NCBI GenBank assembly: GCA_927911515.1
Contig: CAKMQH010000236.1
Coordinates: 1-10,141 of the forward strand
Direction: 5' to 3'
Source of the DNA: an uncultured Neisseria sp.
GTDB taxonomy: Bacteria; Pseudomonadota; Gammaproteobacteria; Burkholderiales; Neisseriaceae
DNA length: 10,141 nt
In this document: positions 1-5,665 of the stretch, one piece after another
How the letters are laid out: each line of letters starts with the position of its first letter
Numbering within the stretch: position 1 is the first letter of the stretch
Translations under genes and position numbers: made by a program
Notes under the pieces: generated by a model
Told to the model about the DNA's origin: nothing
Database searches by the model: none
The model's input: the letters and a program-made list of their open reading frames with translations, nothing else

Positions 1-506
1 CAGGTACATCGCCAAGCGTTCGATGCCGTAGGTGATTTCGCCGAGTACGGGGGTGCAGTCGATGCCGCCGACTTGTTGGAAGTAGGTGAACTGGGTCACT
101 TCCATGCCGTTGAGCCAGACTTCCCAGCCCAAGCCCCATGCGCCGAGGGTGGGGTTTTCCCAGTCGTCTTCTACAAAGCGGATGTCGTGCACTTTGGGGT
201 CGATGCCCAATTCGCGCAGGGAATCGAGATAGAGGTCTTGAATATTGGCGGGCGCGGGTTTGAGGGCGACTTGGAATTGATAATAGTGTTGCAGGCGGTT
301 GGGGTTATCGCCGTAGCGGCCGTCTTTGGGGCGGCGGCTGGGTTGGACGTAGGCGGCAAACCAAGGCTCGGGGCCGAGCGCACGCAGGCAGGTGGCGGGG
401 TGGGAAGTACCGGCGCCGACTTCCATGTCGAAAGGTTGGATGACGGTGCAGCCTTTGTCTGCCCAGAATGTTTGCAGTTTGAAGATGATTGTTGGAAGGT
501 CAGCAT
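1..506 (-). CDS. glyQ: Glycine--tRNA ligase alpha subunit, 5' part, with a frameshift at codon 6-7
   Basis: Catalytic alpha subunit of the bacterial alpha2-beta2 glycyl-tRNA synthetase, which charges tRNA-Gly in the cytoplasm. Read on the minus strand, the protein starts MLTFQQ and, after one base is restored, continues [13 protein letters not shown]. It then shows family hallmarks such as [60 protein letters not shown] and GIERLAMYL at the window edge. About 169 residues of the usual roughly 300 are visible; the 3' part and glyS lie outside. The ATG at 504-506 matches the family N-terminus, but no strong Shine-Dalgarno precedes it. A T is missing from the run at 489-490 (AAA reads as AA on the coding strand), so the literal ORF from this ATG is nonsense after codon 6. 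Because glyQ is essential, this is probably a base-call error. Family identification is secure. Confidence 0.95.
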
Positions 507-694
507 GGCTTATGGTTCGAATTGGGGTAAAAGGGGGATTTTACTGTTTTGACGGTGTTTTGGGTAGGTGTACAGGCAGATGGAATGGCAGGTCGGCGGT
601 GTGATTTGACTGTCAATAAATGCGGAAACATGCCACAATGCCGTTATCCTGTTGTCTGTTTTAATCTGTTTTGATTGAATTTGAGGAGTCGCCC
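507..694. other. Divergent intergenic region between glyQ and the exonuclease gene
   Basis: These 188 bases must hold the promoters of both flanking, divergently transcribed genes. On the minus strand a TAAAAT hexamer (complement of 538-543) could be a -10 for glyQ, but I find no good -35 at the right spacing. On the plus side TTGACT at 606-611 resembles a -35 without a convincing -10. The same bases form an 11-bp palindrome, TTGAC-T-GTCAA, at 606-616. No gene and no uptake sequence is seen here. Confidence 0.5.
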
Positions 695-1489
695 ATGACC
701 CCGATTTTGGCTTTCGATATTGAAACCGTGCCTGATGTGAACGGCATCCGCCTGTTGTACGACCTACCTGCTTCTTTGCCGGACGACGAGGTGGTCTTGT
801 TCGCCCAGCAGAAACGCCGCGCCCAAAACGGCTCTGACTTTATGCAGCACCATCTGCACCAAGTGGTCGCCATTTCCTGCTGTATGCGCTGGGGGCAGGA
901 CAAAATCCACGTCGGCACCATAGGCGAAATGCACGACAGCGAAGAGGAAATGATTGCCAAGTTTTTTGACCTTATCGAAAGCCATACGCCGCAACTGGTA
1001 AGCTGGAACGGCGGCGGTTTCGATCTGCCCGTCCTGCATTACCGCGCGCTGATACACGGCATTGCGGCGGCGCGTTATTGGGATATGGGCGAGGGCGATT
1101 TCGGCGACAGCCGCGATTTCAAGTGGAACAACTACATCAGCCGCTACCACAACCGCCATTGCGACCTGATGGATCTGCTCGCCCTGTACCAACCGCGTGC
1201 TAATGTGCCGCTGGACGATATGGCGAAACTTTGCGGCTTCCCCGGCAAGCTGGGCATGGATGGTAGCAAAGTCTGGGAGGCGTTCCACGCAGGTCGTCTG
1301 AAAGACATCCGCGACTATTGTGAAACCGATGCGGCAAACACTTATTTGATGTTCCTGCGCTTCCGTCTGATGAGCGGCGCTTTGGACGCGGACGAATATG
1401 AAGTGGAAGTCAAGCGGCTGAAGCATTACCTGACCGGACAGGCTCAGGACAAGCAGCATTGGAACGAGTTTGTCGCCGCGTGGCGTTGA
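695..1489 (+). CDS. 3'-5' exonuclease, PolB exonuclease-domain family (DEDDy)
   Basis: Predicted 3'-5' exonuclease related to the proofreading domain of family-B DNA polymerases (DNA_pol_B_exo2 / COG3298 type), 264 aa, standing alone without a polymerase domain. The DEDDy motifs are readable: Exo I is FDIET with D8 and E10; Exo II is SWNGGGFDLPVLHYR with N105 and D110; Exo III is YCETD with Y208 and D212. HCDLMDLLALY (156-166) is another conserved block of this family. The metal-binding acidic residues and the Tyr are all present, so it is probably active on single-stranded DNA or RNA ends. The physiological substrate is unknown. The ATG at 695 is preferred over the upstream TTG at 671 because GAGGAG (683-688) sits six bases before it and the conserved protein begins there. 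An exact uptake sequence lies inside the gene at 1291-1302 (read as GRLK). It ends at an inverted-repeat terminator and faces the DUF817 gene. Confidence 0.92.
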   Translation: MTPILAFDIETVPDVNGIRLLYDLPASLPDDEVVLFAQQKRRAQNGSDFMQHHLHQVVAISCCMRWGQDKIHVGTIGEMHDSEEEMIAKFFDLIESHTPQLVSWNGGGFDLPVLHYRALIHGIAAARYWDMGEGDFGDSRDFKWNNYISRYHNRHCDLMDLLALYQPRANVPLDDMAKLCGFPGKLGMDGSKVWEAFHAGRLKDIRDYCETDAANTYLMFLRFRLMSGALDADEYEVEVKRLKHYLTGQAQDKQHWNEFVAAWR

Positions 1490-1527
1490 GCTTCAGACTT
1501 GGAAAGTCTATCGTTCCTGTCCACTAT

Positions 1528-1583
1528 AAAGGTCGTCTGAAAAGCGGAATCCGGTATGGACTTCTGTTTTCAGACGACCTTTT
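1528..1583 (+). terminator. Terminator made of two inverted DNA uptake sequences
   Basis: Perfect 16-bp inverted repeat: AAAGGTCGTCTGAAAA at 1528-1543 pairs with TTTTCAGACGACCTTT at 1567-1582, with a 23-nt loop. Each arm contains an exact 12-mer uptake sequence. The hairpin lies 38 nt after the exonuclease stop and ends in a T run. Both sides are A/T-flanked, so it could stop transcription from either direction, including read-through from the convergent DUF817 gene. Inverted uptake-sequence pairs acting as terminators are well known in Neisseria. Confidence 0.85.
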
Positions 1584-1648
1584 GGTTTTAGCGTTGCTTC
1601 TGAAAGCAAACCGCGTCATCGGAATATCGATAATGGTTGCAATGCGTT

Positions 1649-1660
1649 TTCAGACGACCT
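1649..1660 (-). repeat. DNA uptake sequence (single copy, exact 12-mer)
   Basis: TTCAGACGACCT, the complement of AGGTCGTCTGAA. It lies about 60 nt beyond the end of the DUF817 gene and has no inverted partner close by, other than the terminator pair some 70 bases away. It may simply mark DNA for uptake. Confidence 0.85.
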
Positions 1661-1721
1661 CAAGCTGTCACCAACGGTAGCGTCGTGCGGATTGGTTCTA
1701 AAGTTTTTATGGCGGCATTTC

Positions 1722-2522
1722 TTAATCTTTAGAAACGCTGATGGTGTGTTTGACGTGTTTTAAATTCGCCACGATGGTAAACGTCATCATCACCAGCAAA
1801 GCCCACGAACTCCATTTGCTGATATGCACCGATGCCCATGCGCCGATTTGGTTGGGATAACGCCAAACGCCGAACAAAGTCCCCAAATTTTCCGCCAGCC
1901 AAATGAAAAAACCGATCAGGACGAAAGACAGCAGCAGCGGCATTTTCCGGGTGGTGTCATAGGGCGTGTATAAAACAGTTGTCCGCGCATACAACCCGAG
2001 TGCGAAGGCGGCGAGATACCAGCGGTAGTCGCCGAGATAGTGATGGGTGAAAAAATTGACGTAAATTGCCAGCGCGCACAAGGTACTCAACCAATACGGT
2101 GGATGGCTTTTGATTCTGATATTAAAGAGCCGCCAAGCCTGAATGATGTAGCTGCCGACCGCCGCATACATAAAGCCCGCAAACAGCGGCACGCCGCCGA
2201 TTTTGGTATACGCCTCGTCCGGATAGCTCCAAGATTGGATGTCGCCCGATGTTTTGAACCACTCCAAAGCAAAGCCCACCAAGTGAAACAGCGTAATCGA
2301 TTTCACTTCGTCCCAAGTTTCCAGCTTGAAATACAGCATCGCAGCCTGCACGGAGACTGCAAAAATCAGCAGCAGGTCATAGCGTGAAATCCCCAGCCAG
2401 CCTGTTTTTGGAATCAGGAACATGGCGATGAAAAACAAACCTGCAAACAAACAGGCGCGCGCTTCTTTCAGTCCGAAAAACCAAAATTCGACCGCAAAAA
2501 CGCCGCCAACCGCGCAAATCAT
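1722..2522 (-). CDS. DUF817 family integral membrane protein
   Basis: A 266-aa, strongly hydrophobic protein with about eight likely membrane segments, resembling the DUF817 family (Bacillus YoaT-type). Landmarks are the N-terminal EFWFFGLKEARACLFAG, the charged loop LPKTGWLGISRYDLLLIF-like segment around residues 36-52, SWSYPDEAYTKIGGVPLFAG (about 97-116), NFFTHHYLGDYRWY (about 155-168) and FGVWRYPNQIGAW near the C-terminus. The function of the family is unknown, and the conserved His and Asp in the loops are only suggestive. The ATG at 2520-2522 lacks a visible ribosome-binding site and has an in-frame TGA just upstream. In the neighbouring frame the ATG at 2566-2568 opens MLGKLDTWLMEHPKR, which runs directly into this ORF if one base is removed near 2521-2531. 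The real N-terminus may therefore be about 15 residues longer. The gene converges on the exonuclease gene and diverges from phr. Family call is likely, start uncertain. Confidence 0.8.
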   Translation of the reverse strand: MICAVGGVFAVEFWFFGLKEARACLFAGLFFIAMFLIPKTGWLGISRYDLLLIFAVSVQAAMLYFKLETWDEVKSITLFHLVGFALEWFKTSGDIQSWSYPDEAYTKIGGVPLFAGFMYAAVGSYIIQAWRLFNIRIKSHPPYWLSTLCALAIYVNFFTHHYLGDYRWYLAAFALGLYARTTVLYTPYDTTRKMPLLLSFVLIGFFIWLAENLGTLFGVWRYPNQIGAWASVHISKWSSWALLVMMTFTIVANLKHVKHTISVSKD

Positions 2523-2568
2523 CCCGTTTCGGGTGTTCCATCAACCAAGTATCCAGTTTGCCCAACAT

Positions 2569-2951
2569 ATTTTCAGACGACCTTCGGGTTTACAAAGTGA
2601 CGGAATATAACGGAAATGGGAAAGAGATGGGATATGCTATGACGAACGGCAATGTTGGGGGATGGGGCGATGAGGGGTCGTCTGAAAGCGTGTGCGATGT
2701 TTGGCATTTTTTGAGCGATAGGATGGGGTAGAACAATGAGCCTGCAGTTTGCTGATTATTTGAGTGAGGGAGGGGAGCTGAGTTTAGGGCAGGTTCAGAA
2801 TAGGGAGTATCGCACAGTTTGAAACAGCAAACAGCTTTTGCGAATGGCGCGCCCTAGCTTTTCAGACGACCTTACTCTTCTTTGCTTCCTTCTTAGGACT
2901 CTAAAATTTCTGCTAAAATCAAACGCCTTATCCCTTTCAGACGACATCGCC
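2569..2951. other. Divergent intergenic region upstream of phr and DUF817, rich in uptake sequences
   Basis: About 430 bases separate the DUF817 start from phr. Four uptake-type sequences lie here: 2572-2583 (exact, minus), 2675-2686 (GGGTCGTCTGAA, one mismatch), 2861-2872 (exact, minus) and 2936-2947 (TTCAGACGACAT, one mismatch). Two tiny ORFs, 2627-2731 (34 codons plus stop) and 2736-2822 (28 codons plus stop), have no proper ribosome-binding site and no recognisable product, and I do not call them genes. Stretches such as GTGAGGGAGGGGAGC (2763-2777) are purine-rich and non-coding in character. The 3' end holds the likely phr promoter. Confidence 0.6.
2890..2919 (+). promoter_or_regulatory. 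Candidate extended -10 promoter for phr
   Basis: TGCTAAAAT at 2911-2919 is an extended -10 (TGn plus TAAAAT). The best -35 at an acceptable distance is the weak TTCTTA at 2890-2895, 18 bp upstream. Transcription would begin near 2926, giving a leader of about 25 nt. That leader contains an uptake-like sequence (2936-2947) where a Shine-Dalgarno would normally be. Inferred from hexamer similarity only. Confidence 0.4.
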
Positions 2952-4235
2952 ATGCAAGCACATACATTGGTCTGGTTCCGCCGCAACCTGCGCATACGCG
3001 ACAACGCCGCGTTGTCCGCCGCCGTGAAGCGGGAATTGCCTGTGGCGGGCGTGTGGGTGGCGCAGGAGTCGTCTGAAATCCCCAATCCGCGACAGGATTG
3101 GTTTCATTATCAGGCGGCGGCGGCTTTGCATGGCTCGCTGGCGGCGCGCGGCGTGGCTTTGTATGCGGTGAACCGTGTGAAAGAATTGCCTGCTTTGGCG
3201 GCGCAGTTGAATGTTCAGACCGTAATTGCCGACGAAGCCTATACGTCGTCTGAAATCGAGCAAGATAACCGCATTTGGCGGATTTTGGATGGAAAAGGCG
3301 TGCAGTTCGAGCGCGTTAACGACCGTGCCGTATTTGCCAAAGCAGACATCATGGGCAGCCACGGCGCGCCTTATACCGACTTCCCGCATTATAAGGAAGC
3401 ATGGCTGGCTTTGTTTCGTCAGCGGTTCGGCGGGCATGATGCAGTTTGCCGTCAAACCGAAATTTTTCAGACGACCTCAGCCGAAATGCCGCCGTTTCCA
3501 GCGTGGAGCGGGCAACAGGATATGGTTTCTGCGCAGCGCGGCGGCGAAGATGAAGCGGACAAACAATGGCGGCAGTTTGAAGAAAATATCCGGTTTTATC
3601 CGATTATGAAGGATTTCCCCGCCAGAAAAGGCACCAGCCGCTTGAGCGCGTATCTGAGCGCAGGCTGCATCTCGCCGCGCGTGTTGGCGGTCGAGGCAGC
3701 AGGGCAGGGCGCAGATGCTTGGTTGGACAACTTGATTCGACGCGATTTCTATCAGCAGCTTGCCTATCACCGCGCCCGCATCGAGCCTGAATCCGATGCC
3801 GTGTCTGCAACGTTTTCAGACGACCTGACGGAATGTTGGCGGCAGGGGGAAACAGGTTTTCCGCTCATCGATGCCGCCATGCGCAGCCTGAAATCGAGCG
3901 GCTGGCTGCATCCCACCCTGCGCTCCCTGACGGCAGAATTTTTGTGCGGCATCCTACATCAACCGTCCAAACACGGCATCGCTTGGTTCGCCGCGCAGCA
4001 AACCGATTTCGACCCCGCGTTGAACGAAGGCAACTGGCAAACCGCCGCCCGCAACGCCCGCCGGCGTTCCATCGATATTATCCAAACCGCCCGCCGGCTC
4101 GACCCCGACGGCACATTCGTCCGCCGCCATATCCCCGAGTTGGCGCATCTGTCCGCCAACCTCGTCCACACCCCGTGGCTCGCCTCGTCTGAAATTGACG
4201 CACACGGCTATCCGCCACCCATCGTCGCGCCATAA
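2952..4235 (+). CDS. phr: Deoxyribodipyrimidine photolyase (class I, FAD-dependent)
   Basis: A 427-aa photolyase/cryptochrome-family protein that splits UV-induced cyclobutane pyrimidine dimers using light and FADH-. The N-terminal alpha/beta antenna domain starts with the signature TLVWFRRNLRIRDNAAL (residues 5-21). The C-terminal helical FAD domain shows TSRLSAYLSAGCISPR (about 227-242), LIRRDFYQQLAYH, GETGFPLIDAAMRSLKSSGW (about 299-318), LRSLTAEFL and NEGNWQT (about 358-364). The usual (N)NGGWQW and following YFRIFNP motif are poorly matched: after GNWQTAA the protein reads RNARRRSIDIIQT before ARRLDPDG, while FHRYYPN, closer to the expected motif, appears in the next frame at 4067-4087. 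A pair of compensating indels is possible. The ATG at 2952 is chosen because the conserved N-terminus begins there, although the ORF is open upstream to 2838. No Shine-Dalgarno is evident. At least five uptake-type sequences sit inside the gene. Confidence 0.94.
   Translation: MQAHTLVWFRRNLRIRDNAALSAAVKRELPVAGVWVAQESSEIPNPRQDWFHYQAAAALHGSLAARGVALYAVNRVKELPALAAQLNVQTVIADEAYTSSEIEQDNRIWRILDGKGVQFERVNDRAVFAKADIMGSHGAPYTDFPHYKEAWLALFRQRFGGHDAVCRQTEIFQTTSAEMPPFPAWSGQQDMVSAQRGGEDEADKQWRQFEENIRFYPIMKDFPARKGTSRLSAYLSAGCISPRVLAVEAAGQGADAWLDNLIRRDFYQQLAYHRARIEPESDAVSATFSDDLTECWRQGETGFPLIDAAMRSLKSSGWLHPTLRSLTAEFLCGILHQPSKHGIAWFAAQQTDFDPALNEGNWQTAARNARRRSIDIIQTARRLDPDGTFVRRHIPELAHLSANLVHTPWLASSEIDAHGYPPPIVAP
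3066..3077 (+). repeat. Degenerate uptake sequence inside phr
   Basis: GAGTCGTCTGAA keeps the 10-base core GTCGTCTGAA and is read by phr as ESSE. A second core copy is at 3245-3254, read as SSE. Confidence 0.75.
3466..3477 (-). repeat. Uptake sequence inside phr (exact)
   Basis: TTCAGACGACCT, exact complement of the 12-mer; phr reads through it as FQTTS. Confidence 0.85.
3815..3826 (-). repeat. Uptake sequence inside phr (exact)
   Basis: TTCAGACGACCT, exact complement of the 12-mer; phr reads through it as FSDDL, a different frame from the copy at 3466. Confidence 0.85.
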
Positions 4236-4360
4236 CGTAAACCAAGCATCTGATACGGCTGCGGGTTTCTCATCACACAACATCTTTAAGCGTAAAAATA
4301 GCTTGAAGAAGTCTGTCCTTGAAACGCTTTTCTCCTTAAATCTCCTATCCTCAAACTTAA

Positions 4361-4391
4361 AACCGTCCCATTGTGGACGGTTAATTAATTT
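4361..4391 (+). terminator. Rho-independent terminator downstream of phr
   Basis: Stem AACCGTCC (4361-4368) pairs with GGACGGTT (4375-4382) around a 6-nt loop and is followed by the T-rich AATTAATTTTT. It lies about 125 nt after the phr stop. This is an ordinary GC-rich hairpin, not an uptake-sequence pair. It marks the boundary between the phr transcription unit and the T6SS block. Confidence 0.75.
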
Positions 4392-4704
4392 TTGAAATGA
4401 GCAAGTCAGGTTGTCTTAAGAGGTCGTCTGAAAATTGTTTTGTTTATTTTTTCTAGAGTGGATTAATTTTAAAATCGGTCGGGCGTTGTCCTGTCTTGAT
4501 TCGGTATGAAGTTAATTTGTCATAAAAATTTGAATGGCAATGGATTTGTTCATTATTTTAAAAAATCGATTAGCACTCAAACCATCGTAATTTTGCCCGT
4601 TTTATAACCATTTTGATAAGCGGTATGAATTTGATATTTAACGGTAGTTACTAATTTATTTATTTTTTGATATGATAAGTAAATTTTTTAAAAAGGTAAA
4701 AGCT
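4383..4704. other. AT-rich intergenic region before the T6SS block
   Basis: No gene is seen here. The line 4561-4620 counts to about one-third G+C by hand, against about 70% for 3661-3720 in phr. One exact uptake sequence is at 4421-4432. A 9-base direct repeat CGGTATGAA occurs at 4502-4510 and 4621-4629. TTGATA at 4613-4618 with TATTTA at 4635-4640 (16-bp spacer) is a weak promoter candidate for the PAAR gene. The composition step suggests a junction between core genome and an acquired segment. Confidence 0.55.
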
Positions 4705-4968
4705 ATGAAAGGTATTATCAGGCTGGGAGATTCGACTACTCATGGAGGCGTTGTGGTTCAAGCGTCTTCGGATATGGTCATTGAAGGAAAGCCTGCCGCT
4801 CTGGTAGGCGATTTGGTTTCTTGCCCCATACCCGGGCATGGAACCAATCCGATTATCGAAGGCAGTCAATATATGTCGTTTAAGGGGCGTGATGTTGCTG
4901 TGGACGGTTGTAAAACTGCATGCGGCTGCGCTTTGATCAGCAGTATGCCGACTGTCGGAAGCGACTAG
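4705..4968 (+). CDS. PAAR domain protein, T6SS spike tip
   Basis: An 87-aa PAAR-domain protein. Such proteins form a Zn-stabilised cone that caps the VgrG trimer and sharpens the T6SS needle, and may carry effectors. The family pattern is complete: GDSTTHGG (H13), EGKPAALVGD (residues 27-36, the proline-alanine-alanine motif with Leu in place of Arg), SCPIPGHG (C40, H45) and a C-terminal Cys cluster CKTACGC (C69, C73, C75). H13, C40, H45 and one of the last cysteines would bind zinc. The length is that of a bare PAAR protein, with no N- or C-terminal toxin extension. The ATG at 4705 is preferred over the in-frame ATG at 4672 because AAAAGG (4691-4696) sits 8 bases before it and the domain starts there. 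It lies 211 bp upstream of tssM in the same orientation. No vgrG or adaptor gene is adjacent. Confidence 0.9.
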   Translation: MKGIIRLGDSTTHGGVVVQASSDMVIEGKPAALVGDLVSCPIPGHGTNPIIEGSQYMSFKGRDVAVDGCKTACGCALISSMPTVGSD

Positions 4969-5123
4969 GGGAAGGGAATCTGCAAGGAGCTAAAGTGCCG
5001 GATTGTCGGAAATAAGATACAAAATTGAATAATCCTTTTAGTGTCGCAGGTTTTTAGGGGTGCATACCTGATTCGGGGCAGGTTTGGTAAACAGCCTTTC
5101 ATCTCAATAATTCAAAAGTTCTG

Positions 5124-5136
5124 GTATTCAGAATAC
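5124..5136. promoter_or_regulatory. Short palindrome upstream of tssM, possible operator
   Basis: GTATTC-A-GAATAC is a perfect 6+1+6 inverted repeat, 43 bases before the tssM start, in the 211-bp gap after the PAAR gene. It overlaps the place where a weak -10 (TACAGA, 5134-5139, 17 bp after TTCAAA at 5111-5116) could be. The size suits a dimeric regulator site, but a single copy this short can arise by chance. Confidence 0.3.
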
Positions 5137-5179
5137 AGATTAAGTTTTTAGATTTTAAGTTTATTTTTCGGAAGTTATT

Positions 5180-5665
5180 ATGAAGCCAATTTTTACTGGC
5201 ATAGTGGTTATTATTCTAAGCATCGTCAGTGCAGTCTTACTCTACTTTTTAGGTCATAAATTCGGAATCGATACATCTGCAGCCAAAGCGGTTGTTTGGG
5301 CATGTATCACAGTAGTGACCTCGTTGATATTCTTTATCCCTCTGTTGACACGAATGCTTTGGTCAGGCGTGTCCGACAGACATTCCAATTTGAAGCATCT
5401 GAATCCCGAAGATTTAAGCGGTAACAGTGCGGAATCTACCCATTTGATCGGTGTGTCGGAACGCTGGGAGCAGTTGAAACATATCCACTTGCTGACCAAG
5501 CAATATAAAAAACACCGTAAGCCTTGGATTTTTGTGGTCACCCAAGATACTGCCTTGCTGGAAGCTTCTTTGCCGGATATCGCCGTCAGTTGTGGGTGGA
5601 AACCACATCGGCTATTTGGATTGATGCACAAGCCATGGAGCCTGCAGGCGGTTGGCAATATCTGA
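5180..5665 (+). CDS. tssM: TssM segment 1: two membrane helices and start of the cytoplasmic domain
   Basis: The literal ORF is 161 aa, but only about the first 136 residues are genuine; the rest to the TGA at 5663-5665 is out of frame. Two transmembrane helices lie at about 7-25 and 37-57, the N-terminal hairpin typical of TssM. The cytoplasmic NTPase-like domain then begins with KPWIFVV (about 114-120). Where a Walker A loop (GxxGxGKT/S) would follow, the sequence reads TQDTALLEASLPD, so the phosphate-binding loop is missing or shortened. Confidence 0.85.
   Translation: MKPIFTGIVVIILSIVSAVLLYFLGHKFGIDTSAAKAVVWACITVVTSLIFFIPLLTRMLWSGVSDRHSNLKHLNPEDLSGNSAESTHLIGVSERWEQLKHIHLLTKQYKKHRKPWIFVVTQDTALLEASLPDIAVSCGWKPHRLFGLMHKPWSLQAVGNI

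Noticed and set aside
73..552. 159-codon plus-strand ORF opposite glyQ
   Set aside because: It is antisense to the clearly conserved glyQ frame and has no recognisable domain; GC-rich codon structure produces such shadows.
764..1459. 231-codon minus-strand ORF opposite the exonuclease
   Set aside because: The plus strand has a complete DEDDy exonuclease with a ribosome-binding site; the antisense translation resembles nothing and has no start signal.
2627..2822. Two tiny plus-strand ORFs, 2627-2731 and 2736-2822
   Set aside because: Neither has a properly spaced Shine-Dalgarno or a recognisable sequence, and the first runs through an uptake sequence.
2838..2951. Upstream extension of phr to 2838
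   Set aside because: The extension runs across an uptake sequence and the likely promoter, and the conserved photolyase N-terminus begins at the ATG at 2952.
4195..4395. 66-codon ORF after phr
   Set aside because: It overlaps the phr end out of frame and runs through the terminator hairpin; no ribosome-binding site and no family resemblance.
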